A DNA stretch of 39,308 nucleotides from CAZYTO01 sp964650405 (GTDB lineage Bacteria; Acidobacteriota; Thermoanaerobaculia; Gp7-AA8): NCBI GenBank assembly GCA_964650405.1, contig CAZYTO010000015.1, positions 1 through 39,308 of the forward strand, given 5' to 3'. Below the pieces are notes generated by a model that worked only from the letters and a program-made list of their open reading frames with translations, was not told the origin of the DNA and made no database searches. Of the stretch, positions 9,908-22,400 are shown in pieces. The number at the start of each line of letters is the position of its first letter. Position 1 is the stretch's first letter. The position numbers were made by a program, and so were the translations under genes.

Positions 9908-10216
9908 TCAGCCTTCGACGATGGCCAGGACTTCGTCCTCGCGAAGGATCGTGTACTCCACGTCGTCGAGCTTGATCTCCGTGCCGGAGTACTTTCCGAT
10001 CAGGATGGTGTCGCCTTTCTTGACGTCGAGCTTGATGCGCTTGCCGTTATCGTCGAACTTTCCTTCGCCGACGGCGACGACCTCGGCCTCCTGGGGCTTC
10101 TCCTTGGCCGTGTCGGGGATGATGATGCCGCCACGAACCGTCTCCTTGGCGTCCTTGCGGCGGACGACGATGCGGTCGTAGAGCGGCCGGAGCTTCAGTT
10201 CAGTTGCAACTGCCAT
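9908..10216 (-). CDS. groES: Co-chaperonin GroES (Hsp10)
   Basis: This 102-aa protein contains the GroES signature LRPLYDRIVVRRKDAKE, the mobile loop region ETVRGGIIIPDTAKEKP that contacts GroEL, and the C-terminal ILREDEVLAIVEG. It caps the GroEL ring. AAGGAG precedes the ATG by 9 nt. It is the first gene of the groES-groL operon, with an 88-nt leader below the CIRCE operator. Confidence 0.98.
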   Translation of the reverse strand: MAVATELKLRPLYDRIVVRRKDAKETVRGGIIIPDTAKEKPQEAEVVAVGEGKFDDNGKRIKLDVKKGDTILIGKYSGTEIKLDDVEYTILREDEVLAIVEG

Positions 10217-10304
10217 GTGGTGTTTCTCCTTTCGTTTCAGTGGCTTGCCTCACGATGCAAGCACCGTGCGATCGATTGCTGATCGGGTGTTGAGATGTGA
10301 GCTG

Positions 10305-10331
10305 TTAGCACTCATAGCGTGCGAGTGCTAA
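10305..10331 (-). promoter_or_regulatory. CIRCE operator (HrcA binding site)
   Basis: TTAGCACTC, a 9-nt spacer, then GAGTGCTAA: a perfect match to the CIRCE consensus. It overlaps the start-site side of the groES promoter, so HrcA would block initiation until heat stress. hrcA itself is not in the window. Confidence 0.97.
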
Positions 10332-10359
10332 CAATATGAGGGCGGCATTATTCTGTCAA
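10331..10359 (-). promoter_or_regulatory. groES-groL housekeeping-sigma promoter
   Basis: On the minus strand TTGACA (10354-10359) and TATTGT (10331-10336) are separated by 17 nt. The -10 abuts the CIRCE palindrome, which supports the assignment. This is the best sigma70-type promoter in the window. Confidence 0.85.
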
Positions 10360-10441
10360 GCGGGGCCTGGGACGTTCAGCGTGGCGTTTCTCCACCGTGC
10401 CGTTCCCAGTCTTGCGTCGCCAGCCCGCGCGCCCGCGTTCT

Positions 10442-11072
10442 TCAGTGCCGGGCAGCGCGGTGCCGGCTGGTGGCCGCGGCTGTGAGCGGAAGCTGGGTGA
10501 GGGAGGAATGAGCGCCGCTGGCGGCCGTGAAGAGTGCCGTGGCCGATCCCGCACTGCTCGCGGAGGCGAGGATCCGGATTGTCACGGAAGCCCCGGGTCA
10601 AGGGTGTCCAGGCGGCACGTCATCGGCGACAGGCTGCTGCACGATCCGGACGACGGCACGGCGGAGAGTAGCGACCACGAGGAAGAAACGTACCGGTGAC
10701 CACGAGGCTGGAAAGAGCCGCGGTGCCGTCATTCGTGACGATGACATCGAAGGCGACTGGCTCACCGAGCGTCACCGCGAGGCTACGCGGATCGGTGGTG
10801 ATGCGCAGCGACGGGGGAGCAATGACGGTGATGATCTGCGCGTCGTTGTTCGTCGGATCGCTGTCGGGGTTGGAACATGTGACGTAAACGCCGGCGAAGC
10901 TCTGCATTCCCGCGGGAGCCGTGATCTGCACGGATGCCCTCACGGAAAGCGAGGCGCCCGGGGCCAGCGACGTAACGGAGACGCAGCCGAGGGTTTCCGT
11001 CGGCGGGTACGCCGTGCACTGGAAACCTGCGGGAGCCTCGAACGACTCGATCGTGCAGATTCCCATGAACAA
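10442..11072 (-). pseudogene. Decayed partial DUF11-repeat protein gene
   Basis: Three reading frames read in order give one DUF11-like sequence. The first (11072 to about 10675) has DSDPTNNDAQI and TNDGTAALSSLVVTG. The second (about 10675 to 10588) has SLLSAVPSSGSC. The third runs to the TGA at 10442-10444 and ends TAAATSRHRAARH. The assembled sequence aligns with the C-terminus of the adjacent 908-aa protein, whose last residues are VTATSRRRAAGH, and the final 47 residues align without gaps. I therefore call a truncated tandem duplicate with two frameshifts, near 10670-10680 and 10585-10595. There is no signal peptide, and a stop lies just upstream of the first frame. Two sequencing errors are the alternative. 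Confidence 0.75.
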
Positions 11073-11179
11073 CGGTCACGCACGCTCACGCTTTGAAGTA
11101 ATCACCGGATGAGAGACTCGATGTACCGATCAACCAGACACGTCACTCTGTAGACGCGAACCGGTCAGCGGAGTGAGTG

Positions 11180-13906
11180 TTAGTGCCCCGCCGCGCGCCG
11201 CCGGCTGGTCGCCGTCACGGTGATCATCTGGCCGACGGCTGCCGCTTGCGCGCCGCTGGATGCAGTGACGTGATTGACGTATACGCCGGCGGGCGGCGAA
11301 CTGGCGACGACGTCGACGGACAAGAAACCGGGCGTGTCGAGGGCGTCGGCGTGACACTGCAACGTCGTCGTTCCGCTGCACGTTCCGATGGACGGTGTCG
11401 CCGAGATCACCGCCATGCCGGGCGGCAGGGTGTCCTGGAGATCCACGTTCTGCAGCGGTGTGCTGCCCGTGTTGAGCAGGCGGATCGTGAATGCGATCGC
11501 GTATCCCTGGACGTCCTGGACCGCGGCTGGGTCGGTGTAGAGCGCGAAGGGTGAACCGGCCAGGTACGTGACGAGGCTCGCGTCATTGTTCGTCGGATCG
11601 GGCTCGGGGCTGCCGCTGGTCACGTTTGCCCGGGCGACGCCTTGCGAGCCGCCGGCCGGGCCCGTACGCACGATGGCGGCGATGGCGGCATGCGTTCCAT
11701 TCGTCATCGTCGCCGCCGTGCAGGTGAGCACGCTGGTCTGCTGACAGGTCATGGCCGAGGGGGGCGTGAACGAGTCGATCGTGGCGGACGGCGGCGGAGT
11801 GAACGCGAACACGACGTTCGAGGCATCGGCCGGTCCGCGGTTCTCGACAGTGAAGGTGTAGGTGATAAGCGCATTCGTCCGTGCGGCAAGAGGCGCCTGG
11901 CCGCTGACTGCCAGGTCGGCGCTCGTCACCGGCACGGTGGCTGTGACCGTCGACGTGCCCTTGTCGTTGGCAGGGTTCGGGTCGAGATCCGCCGTCGTCA
12001 CAGTGAAGGTGGTCAGATAGGTCGAAGCCTCCGTGGCCTTGAACGAGAAGCTGTAGGTCACGTTCGAGGCCGGTGGCATGGTGGCAGGACAGGTAATTGT
12101 CGATCCGGTGACCGAGCAATGCGCGTCGATCGTGACGGGCTGCAGAGACGACGCGAATGGTCCCGTCAACACGGAATCGACGGTATCGGGGCCCGATGCG
12201 CTGACCGTCACCTGGATGGTGAACGGCTCGCCGGTCAGTACGGACGTCCGCGACGTCGCGACCAGAACGCCGAGGTCGGAAGTGCGCGGCGTGGCCGCCA
12301 CGGAGGCGGTGGCCTGGTTGTTGGACGAGTCGGAGTCGGCGGTATCGGACGTTACGGTGAAGGTGCTGCTCTTCGTGCCCGTCGTGTTGAGCGTCAGGAC
12401 GACGTCGAAGGCCTGCGAGGCACCGCTGGCGAGCGGTCCGGCGGAGCAGACGACGGCCGCGCCGATGGTGCACGAACCCGGCACCGTGACGACCGTCGTC
12501 CCATCCGGGATGGTGAGCGTCCCCTTGGCGTTCTGCGCGGTGATGTTGCCGGCGTTGGCGATCGTGGCCGTGAACGTGACGTTCGAGCCGACAGTGGACG
12601 AGATCTTCGACGATTGCAATGCGGCGGAAAGGTTCGCCGTGGGAGTGCTGATGACACTCGTATCGGCGCTTCCGGTGTTGTTGGACGTGTTCGAGTCATG
12701 AGGCGCGGAGACGGTCACGCTGTTCGTGATGGTGGCTGGTGACGCTGGTGCCTGGATGCGGGCCACGAAACCGGCCGTGACTTCGCTCTGACCGAGGGCC
12801 GCGATGGTCGGCCGCAGATCGTGGGCCGTGCAAGTGACCGTGCCCGCCGCACCGATGGCCGGCGTGGTACAGCTCATCGCCGGCGAGCTGTTCCCGGTTT
12901 TGGTCAACGACAGAAACGTCGTGCCGGCCGGCAGGGCATAGGTGAAGGTGATGGCGCCGCTCGCGCTGGGGCCGGCCTCGCGCGCGTTCACCGTGAAGGG
13001 GATGTCCGTATTCACGGCAGCCTGCGCGGGGGCGGTGGCCGTGACGGAGACGTCGGAGCTCTGCGATCCCTGCGCGGTCTGGTCGAGCGTTGCCGCCGTT
13101 CCGAAGTCGCCGAACGTGACGGTGGCTCTCTGCTCGACGTTGCCTGCATAGGTCAGCGGATGGGTCTCCAGGGTCACCGTGAAGACGGCACTCCCGCCGC
13201 CGGCCAGGGTGCCGCCGGCGCAGGAGACGACCGTAGCCGGCGGCGTAATGGCCGAGCAGGCGAATCCTGTCCCGGAGGTCTTCGCGGCCGGGATCTTGAA
13301 GTAGTCGCCGAATGCCGGCGTCAGAGCCCGGTCTTCGAAACTGACGTTCTGGAGGGCCGTGCTTCCGCTGTTGTGAACCGTGACGTTGTAGGTCACCGGC
13401 GATCCGGCCACGAAGGTACCGGGAAACGTGCTCGTGATCTGGACGTTGGGGGGCGACTGGGCCGTCTGGTTGGCTGTGGCCTGGTCGTTCGTGCTGTTCG
13501 GATCGACGGTCCCGCTGGTGACGCCCGCCTGATGGACGAACGTGCTGCCGGCCGTGGCGTCGATCGGCACGTTCAGCGTGACCGGCTGCTGCAGCGGAGC
13601 GGTGGTGGTGAGTGTCGCGGTGTGACAGGTGATGCCGCCGTTGAAGCCCGCCTGGGGAGTGTTGCAGGAGAGGCCGGTCACGGCCGTCATCGACTTGAAG
13701 GTCATCCCCGACGGGATCGCATAAAGGAAGGTGACGTCGCTGGCGGTGCCGCCCGTCGCGGTGAGGGTCACCTGCACGGTGGTGGTGCCCCCGATGGCGG
13801 CGAGCTTCGGGAGGGTCAGCGAGATGCCGACATCGCTGTCCGCGGAGACTGACGTAGCCAGGATGAGGAGAAGAAGCGCAGGCAGGAGCCGGGCGGATGT
13901 GCGCAT
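11180..13906 (-). CDS. Secreted multi-DUF11-repeat surface protein
   Basis: This 908-aa protein starts with a clear signal peptide (ARLLPALLLLILATSVSA). About seven tandem beta-sandwich DUF11-type repeats follow, each ending in a D-x-N/D-x-x-N-N/D motif: DPNSTND, DSNTSNN, DSDSSNN, DLDPNPAND and EPDPTNN are easily seen. Such repeats form extended stalks on cell-surface or secreted proteins. The C-terminus is short and basic, with no membrane anchor or sorting tail. A TATACT hexamer (13919-13924) lies 12 nt before the ATG and no Shine-Dalgarno is visible. A decayed partial copy lies 107 nt downstream. The binding partner or adhesion role is unknown. Confidence 0.85.
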   Translation of the reverse strand: MRTSARLLPALLLLILATSVSADSDVGISLTLPKLAAIGGTTTVQVTLTATGGTASDVTFLYAIPSGMTFKSMTAVTGLSCNTPQAGFNGGITCHTATLTTTAPLQQPVTLNVPIDATAGSTFVHQAGVTSGTVDPNSTNDQATANQTAQSPPNVQITSTFPGTFVAGSPVTYNVTVHNSGSTALQNVSFEDRALTPAFGDYFKIPAAKTSGTGFACSAITPPATVVSCAGGTLAGGGSAVFTVTLETHPLTYAGNVEQRATVTFGDFGTAATLDQTAQGSQSSDVSVTATAPAQAAVNTDIPFTVNAREAGPSASGAITFTYALPAGTTFLSLTKTGNSSPAMSCTTPAIGAAGTVTCTAHDLRPTIAALGQSEVTAGFVARIQAPASPATITNSVTVSAPHDSNTSNNTGSADTSVISTPTANLSAALQSSKISSTVGSNVTFTATIANAGNITAQNAKGTLTIPDGTTVVTVPGSCTIGAAVVCSAGPLASGASQAFDVVLTLNTTGTKSSTFTVTSDTADSDSSNNQATASVAATPRTSDLGVLVATSRTSVLTGEPFTIQVTVSASGPDTVDSVLTGPFASSLQPVTIDAHCSVTGSTITCPATMPPASNVTYSFSFKATEASTYLTTFTVTTADLDPNPANDKGTSTVTATVPVTSADLAVSGQAPLAARTNALITYTFTVENRGPADASNVVFAFTPPPSATIDSFTPPSAMTCQQTSVLTCTAATMTNGTHAAIAAIVRTGPAGGSQGVARANVTSGSPEPDPTNNDASLVTYLAGSPFALYTDPAAVQDVQGYAIAFTIRLLNTGSTPLQNVDLQDTLPPGMAVISATPSIGTCSGTTTLQCHADALDTPGFLSVDVVASSPPAGVYVNHVTASSGAQAAAVGQMITVTATSRRRAAGH

Positions 13907-13918
13907 CGACGCATTCTG

Positions 13919-13924
13919 AGTATA
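13919..13924 (-). promoter_or_regulatory. -10-like TATACT before the 908-aa DUF11 gene
   Basis: TATACT is 12 nt upstream of the ATG. Transcription would start a few bases before the codon, giving a nearly leaderless mRNA. No convincing -35 box. Confidence 0.45.
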
Positions 13925-13950
13925 AGGGGTTTACGGGATAAAAAACGCAT

Positions 13951-14006
13951 CACGCGGAGACGCGGAGGAGAGGAGAAGGAGCGCAATCCTCCGTGATCTC
14001 CGCGTG
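13951..14006. repeat. Imperfect inverted repeat between divergent genes
   Basis: CACGCGGAGACGCGGAGG (13951-13968) and CCTCCGTGATCTCCGCGTG (13988-14006) are imperfect reverse complements. The element sits between the divergent DUF11 and SNF2 genes. CGCGGAGA-type phrases of this kind look like another dispersed repeat type, or a hairpin in either transcript. Confidence 0.55.
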
Positions 14007-14092
14007 ACCGTCCTTCGCCGGTCGCTTCTTCTCTCAGACGCATGGTTCCCGGCGCCGTGAAGAGGCCCCGGGTTACACTCCGCGCTCGCGAA

Positions 14093-16780
<2,688 letters not shown>

Positions 16781-16908
16781 GCAGCGCTCCCGAAACGGAT
16801 GTGCTCCCCATCACGGCGGCAGAGTCCGCCGCAACGCAGCTTGTGTGCACACCAAGGGTGGCCGCACTTCGCAGGCTGCGGCCGAAACTTCAATCGCAGG
16901 AGGCTGTA

Positions 16909-18144
16909 ATGAACGAGCGGGCATGGGCGCCATTGCGCGCTGCTGCTGGAGTTGTGTTTGTGCTTCTTCTGGCGTTGCCGTCCATCGGTCAGAGCGTGAC
17001 CGTGGGGCGCCTCACCGACACGTACTACGGAAATCTCCCGGGAAGCACGGGGTTCACCCTCATCGACTTGTCCAATCCGGCCATGTCCTCCGGCAACGTG
17101 AGCACGGCCACGGTGCGCTGGGCTGCGGGGTCGGCAACGTGCACGTCGGCGTTCAAGGTCAAGATCCTCCGTCCGGCCCTCAGTGCCTTTCCCACGTACA
17201 CCCTGGTGGCGGAACGCGGACCGTTCGATTCGCAGGAAGGCTACGTCACGGTTCCCCTGACTCCGCCCATCGCGGTGAAGGTCGGCGACGTCATCGCGGT
17301 GGCGATGGTTCGCGACTCGAGCTGCGGAGGGATGGGAACGGCGAGGAGCGCTGCTTCCATGGCTTCGGTATCCGGAGACTTCTCGGGCGGGACCGTGAAC
17401 GGTACGGTCTACACCGGCGCGCAGCTTCTGGCCCGTGCCTCGACGGACAGCAACGTGGTGGAAGGAGTCATCGCGGCGGCAGGGGCGGTTGCCGGGAGTA
17501 ACGGATCGTTCTTCCGTACGTCGGTCCAACTGACCAACGCCGACGATAGTCCGATCGCCGGAAAGCTCGTCTTTCATCCCGCGGGCGCTTCCGCATCCGC
17601 GGGCGATCCGTCGACGACGTTTTCTCTGCCCGCCTATGGAACCGTCTCGTTCCCCGACCTCGTGGCGGCGATGGGCGTCTCCGGCCTCGGCTCGCTCGAT
17701 GTGGTGAGCACGAGCGGTGGACCGGGACCGCTCGTGACCGCTCGCGTTTTCGACGATCAGGGCGCGAATGGGACGAAAGGCTTTACGGAAGACGTGGTCA
17801 CGCCGGCCGGGGCCCTGATCAGCTCGGAATCGGTGAGCCTGGCCATCCCCTCGGACCTCGCCAACTTCCGGGTCAATGTGGGCGTGCGTTCGTTGAGTAT
17901 CGGAGCGCAGTTGTTCGGCAGGATCTACGACGCGGCCGGGAACCACGTCGCCAACACACCTTCGAAGACTTACCCGGCCGACTATTTCGAGCAGGTCTCG
18001 CTGGCGACGTTCCTCGGCTCCACGCCGCCGCCCGCCGGCGGTTCCGTGCTGATCTACAACACCAGTGGGAACTCGATCGTGTACTTCTCGACGACGGACA
18101 ACCGCACGAACGACAGCTCGATCAAGTTCGCCACACGGCCGTAG
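16909..18144 (+). CDS. Secreted protein of unknown function, 411 aa
   Basis: The start is the ATG at 16909, with AGGAGG 6 nt upstream; the longer frame from 16801 has no ribosome site. A signal peptide (AGVVFVLLLALPSIGQ) is followed by two beta-rich parts. Residues 30-180 contain two cysteines likely to pair (TCTSAF, SSCGGM). Residues 190-411 open with GSNGSFFRTSVQLTN and hold DVVSTSGGPGPLVTARVF. That second part resembles immunoglobulin-like modules seen in exported proteins of poorly studied soil bacteria, but I cannot name a family. A strong hairpin (18177-18199) follows. It lies between a helicase gene and a convergent DUF11 gene. Confidence 0.75.
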   Translation: MNERAWAPLRAAAGVVFVLLLALPSIGQSVTVGRLTDTYYGNLPGSTGFTLIDLSNPAMSSGNVSTATVRWAAGSATCTSAFKVKILRPALSAFPTYTLVAERGPFDSQEGYVTVPLTPPIAVKVGDVIAVAMVRDSSCGGMGTARSAASMASVSGDFSGGTVNGTVYTGAQLLARASTDSNVVEGVIAAAGAVAGSNGSFFRTSVQLTNADDSPIAGKLVFHPAGASASAGDPSTTFSLPAYGTVSFPDLVAAMGVSGLGSLDVVSTSGGPGPLVTARVFDDQGANGTKGFTEDVVTPAGALISSESVSLAIPSDLANFRVNVGVRSLSIGAQLFGRIYDAAGNHVANTPSKTYPADYFEQVSLATFLGSTPPPAGGSVLIYNTSGNSIVYFSTTDNRTNDSSIKFATRP

Positions 18145-18176
18145 ACGCTCTGCACTGTCTATGGCACGGACACGAG

Positions 18177-18220
18177 ACGGGCGGCAGGTTGCCGCCCGTC
18201 CAGCCGCCAGGATGGCGGCG
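18177..18220. terminator. Two adjacent hairpins between convergent genes
   Basis: ACGGGCGGCA/TGCCGCCCGT (18177-18199, 10-bp stem, 3-nt loop) is followed by GCCGCCA/TGGCGGC (18204-18220). They sit between convergent genes and may end transcription both ways. T-tracts are missing, so a REP-like repeat is the other reading. Confidence 0.5.
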
Positions 18221-18248
18221 CTCCCGTCGAATCGCGAGGATCGCGCTG

Positions 18249-19397
18249 CTACGGATTCACGGTGACGACCGCGTCGTTGTTGCTCGGATCAGGGTCGTGC
18301 TGCGTGGCGGAGACGTGAGCGAGGAAGTCGCCCGTGGCCTTGCCGCCGTTCACGTCGTGCATGACGAAGGTGACGGTGACCGTGGCACCGGCGCTGAGGA
18401 ACGGACTGCTGCACGAGCCTCCGCTGAAGCCTCCCGAGCAGTTGAGCACGAAGGGCGAGCTCGTGCTGCGGAGCGTGACGTTCTGGTTCTCGGCGCTGAA
18501 GTCGATCCCCACGTTCGTGGCCTTGGCCGGTCCTTTGTTCGTCACCGAGAGGGTGAAACTCGCGTCGCCGTTCGCGGCCACGGCGGGCGTGCCGATGCTC
18601 ACGGCCAGGTCGGCGTCGTTCGGCCCAGGCGCGGTCTTGAAGACGGTCGTGTCGATGGTCTTGCCGTTGTTCGAGAGGTCGGTGTCGATGTCCGTGGTGA
18701 TGAGCGAGAAGTCGGTGGACAGCGTTCCGGGATCGGACGGCGCCTTGACCGTGAAGGTCAGAGGAATGGGGCTGTTCGGCGAGACGGCGCCGAAGAAGCA
18801 CTGGATGGCGGAGTGACTGTCGGCGCAACCGAGGGGCACGGAGCGGGCGAAGACGCCGGCCGGCAGGTAGAGCGCCAGCAGGACGTTCTCCAGGACGTCG
18901 GGTCCGTGATTGATCAGGCTCGTGCGATAGGTGAGCGTGCCGCCGACGGAGACGGAGGACGTGAGCGCCGAGGCGGTCAGGGCGAGGTCACCCTTGCGCG
19001 GCGCGACGTCCGTGTCGACCTTCACCGGATTGGGGCCGTCGACGTTCGGCGCCGCCCCGGCGGAAACCGTGGCCGTGCCGGACGCGAAGTGGCGGATGCT
19101 GACGGTGAACGACTTCGTCTCGCCCGCAGCGAGGGTGGGCGTCGTGCAGATCCAGTTGACGTTGGCCGTGCAACCCGGCCCGAGGAAATTCACGGTGGAA
19201 AACACGGGTGCGGCGATGGTGACGATGGGATTCCCGATGGACCCTCCGCCTACGTTCGTCAGGGTGAAGGTGTACGTGACGAACCCTCCCGCGACGATGG
19301 ACGACTTGTCCGCCGTCATCTTCAGCGACATCTGGGCCTGCGCGCCCAACGCGACAAGCGTGGACAGAGCGAACGCGAGTGTGAGTAACCTGCGCAT
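18249..19397 (-). CDS. Secreted DUF11-repeat protein, 382 aa
   Basis: A signal peptide (LLTLAFALSTLVALGAQA) precedes three DUF11-like beta-sandwich repeats at about 25-130, 138-260 and 265-382. The last two end in DTDLSNNGK and DPDPSNNDA. The first repeat has a cysteine pair around GCTANVNWICTT. There is no membrane anchor at the C-terminus. TACCAT (19406-19411) lies 8 nt before the ATG without a ribosome-binding site. This is a shorter relative of the 908-aa and 705-aa proteins of the window, and probably a surface or secreted stalk. Confidence 0.82.
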   Translation of the reverse strand: MRRLLTLAFALSTLVALGAQAQMSLKMTADKSSIVAGGFVTYTFTLTNVGGGSIGNPIVTIAAPVFSTVNFLGPGCTANVNWICTTPTLAAGETKSFTVSIRHFASGTATVSAGAAPNVDGPNPVKVDTDVAPRKGDLALTASALTSSVSVGGTLTYRTSLINHGPDVLENVLLALYLPAGVFARSVPLGCADSHSAIQCFFGAVSPNSPIPLTFTVKAPSDPGTLSTDFSLITTDIDTDLSNNGKTIDTTVFKTAPGPNDADLAVSIGTPAVAANGDASFTLSVTNKGPAKATNVGIDFSAENQNVTLRSTSSPFVLNCSGGFSGGSCSSPFLSAGATVTVTFVMHDVNGGKATGDFLAHVSATQHDPDPSNNDAVVTVNP

Positions 19398-19436
19398 GAT
19401 GCCGTATGGTACGGCGGAAGGCGCGGGAGCGTTGGG

Positions 19437-19465
19437 GTTCGCTGGTCGTTGGTCGGTGGTCGGAC
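19437..19465. repeat. Low-complexity GGTCGTTGG-type tract
   Basis: A short copy of the tract type seen at 7969-8022, lying just past the RND permease stop. Confidence 0.5.
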
Positions 19466-19473
19466 GCCGGCCC

Positions 19474-22400
19474 CTACGCCGTGGCCGTCTCCGCCTCTTC
19501 GTACTTCGTCAGCTCGTCGAGGGCGTTGCCTGACGGCACGGCTTCGTCCTTGCCTTTCGTGCGCAGTTTCTCCATGTAGAGGAAGAAGACGGGCGTGACG
19601 TAGAGCGTGAGGGTCTGGGAGAAGATCAGGCCGCCGACGACGGCCAGGCCGAGGGGGCGGCGGGATTCGGCGCCGGCTCCGAAGCCGAAGGCCAGGGGCA
19701 GCGTGCCCATGAGCGCGGCCATGGTGGTCATCATGATCGGGCGGAACCGCACCACGCAGGCGTCGTAGATGGCCTGCTCGGCGGTGCGCCCCTTCTTCTG
19801 CTCCTCGACGGCGAAGTCGATCATCATGATGCCGTTCTTCTTCACCAGGCCGACCAGCATGATGATGCCGACGAAGGCGTAGATGGAGAGGTCGACCTTG
19901 AAGACCATCAGGGTGAGCAGGGCGCCGAAGCCGGCGAAGGGGAGGGCGGAGAGGATCGTGATGGGGTGGATGAAGCTCTCGTAGAGGATGCCCAGGACCA
20001 TGTAGATCACGGCGATGGCGATGATGAGCAGGATACCGAGGCCCTGAAGGGAGGACTGGAAGGCCTGGGCCGTCCCCTGGAAGGAGGTGGTCACGGTGGC
20101 GGGGAGCGTCGTCCGGGCGGCCTGGTTGATCTCGTTCACGGCGTCGCCGAGCGAGGTGCCGGTCTTGAGGTTGAAGGACAGGGTGACGGACGGCGCCTGG
20201 CCGGAGTGGTTCACGGCCAGCGGCCCGAGGGCGGGGACGGGCTTGGCCCCTTCGTGGGGCGGGACGGGCTGGCCCGAGGGGGCCCGGACGTAGAGCATGG
20301 ACAGCTCCTGCGGGCTGCGCTGGAACTGCGGGTCGACCTCCATGATGACCTGGTACGTGTTGTTCGGGGCGTAGATGGTCGACACCTGCCGCGTGGCGTA
20401 GGACGAGAAGAGCGCGTCTTCGATCTGGCTGGTGGTGAGGCCGAGAGTGGCTGCCCGGTCGCGGTTGATCTCGACGTTGACGGTGGGGTTGCGCAGGAAG
20501 AGATCACTGTTGACGTCGAGGAAGCCCGGCAGCGTCTTCATCTTGTCGATCATCTTCTGCGAAGCGGCATAGAGAACGGCCGTGTCGGCGGACTGCAGCG
20601 TGTACTGGTACTGCGAGTTGGACTGCCGGCCTCCCAGCCGGATCGGCGGGGGATTCTGCAGGGCCACACGGTAGCCGGGGATGGCGCTCAGCTTCGGCCG
20701 CAGGTCGTTCATGATGTCGTCGATGGTGGCCGTACGCTGCGACTTCGGCACGAGGCGGAGCGAGATGATGCTGGCGTTCGAAGCGCCGCCGCGACCCACG
20801 AACGAGAAGTACGTCGCTACGCGCTTGTCCTGGTCGACGATGGCCATGGCCGCCCGCTGGTGGCGGACGAGCTCCGGGAAGGAGAGACCCTGGGCCGATT
20901 CGAGACTGATGCGCACTTCGTTCGCGTCTTCGTTCGGGATGAAACCCTTCGGAACGGCGATGAAGAGCCAGATCGTCGCCGCCAGGATGGCGAAGGACAT
21001 CAGCAGCATGAGCAGGCGGCGGCGGAGCGCCCAGCGCAGACCGCTCTCGTAGAAGGCGAGCATGCCGTCAAACATCCGCTCGGTGGCCTGATAGAGCCTG
21101 CCATGGCGCTCGTCCTTATGAGCGTGGAGGAACTTCGCGCTCAGCAGCGGCGTGAGGGTCAGGGACACGAAGCCGGAGACGAGGATGGCCGCGCCGATGG
21201 TCACCGCGAATTCATGGAAGAGACGCCCCAGGATGCCGCCCATGAAGAGGATGGGGATGAAGACGGCGGCCAGGGAGATGGTCATGGAGATGATGGTGAA
21301 GCCGATCTCCTTCGACCCGCTGAAGGCGGCCTGCAGGGGTGGCTCTCCCATCTCCATGTGCCGGACGATGTTCTCCAGCATGACGATGGCGTCGTCGACG
21401 ACGAAGCCGACCGAGAGGGTCAGGGCCATGAGGGAGAGGTTGTCCAGGGAGTAGCCGAAGAGGTACATCACCGCGAACGTGCCCACGATGGACATCGGCA
21501 GCGCAAGGCTGGGGATGACCGTCGCGGAGAGGTTCCGCAGGAAGAGGAAGATGACCAGGATGACCAGGAAGAGGGTCAGGAGCAGCGTGAACTTCACGTC
21601 GTTGACGGAGGCCCGGATGGAGTCGGCGCGGTCGCGGTGGATCTGCAGATCGACCGAAGCGGGGAGCTGGCTCCGGAAGGTGGGCAGGAGGGCCCGGACG
21701 CGATCGGAGACTTCGACGGCGTTGGTCCCCGGCTGCTTCTGCACGGCCAGAACGAAGCCGGGTTTGCCGCGGAACCAGGCCATGGTCTGGTTGTTCTCGA
21801 CGTCATCGAGAACCTTGGCCAGCTCCATGAGCCGGATCGGATGTCCGTTGCGGTAGGCGACGATGATGTTCTGGTAGTCCCTGGCTTTGAAGAGCTGCCC
21901 ATTGGCCTGGACGGTGTACGTCGTGAACGGCCCGGTGAGGACGCCGGAGGGGAGGTTGACGTTGCTGGCGGCGATGGCGCTCCTGAGCTCGTCGAGGCCG
22001 ATGCCGCGTGAGGAGAGCTCCTTCGGATCGATCTGGATGCGGACGGCGTACTTCTGGGTGCCGTAGACCTGCACCTGGGCCACGCCTTCGACGGCGGAGA
22101 TGCGCAGGGCCATCATCGTCTCGGCGTATTCGTCGAGCTGGTACAGGGGCATGTTGTCCGAGGTGATGGCCAGGTAGAGCACCGGCGTGTCCGCGGGATT
22201 GACCTTGTTGTAGGAGGGAGGCGACGGCATGTTCGGCGGGAGCTGCCGGGCCGCGGCGGCGATGGCCGCCTGGACGTCCTGCGCGGCGGCGTCGAGGTTG
22301 CGCGACAGGACGAACTGCAGGGTGATGGACGTGGAGCCGAGCGACGACGAGGAGACCATGGAGTCGAGGCCGGCGATGGTCGAGAACTGCCGCTCCAGCG

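Noticed and set aside
16785..16908. Possible riboswitch before the 411-aa secreted protein gene (stem GGCCGCA/TGCGGCC at 16860-16883)
   Set aside because: I compared it with c-di-GMP-I and other common aptamer cores and found no conserved core; a single stem is not enough.
19966..22011. 681-codon plus-strand frame opposite the RND permease
   Set aside because: Low-complexity Gly/Asp/Glu/Arg/Val composition and complete overlap with the conserved permease.
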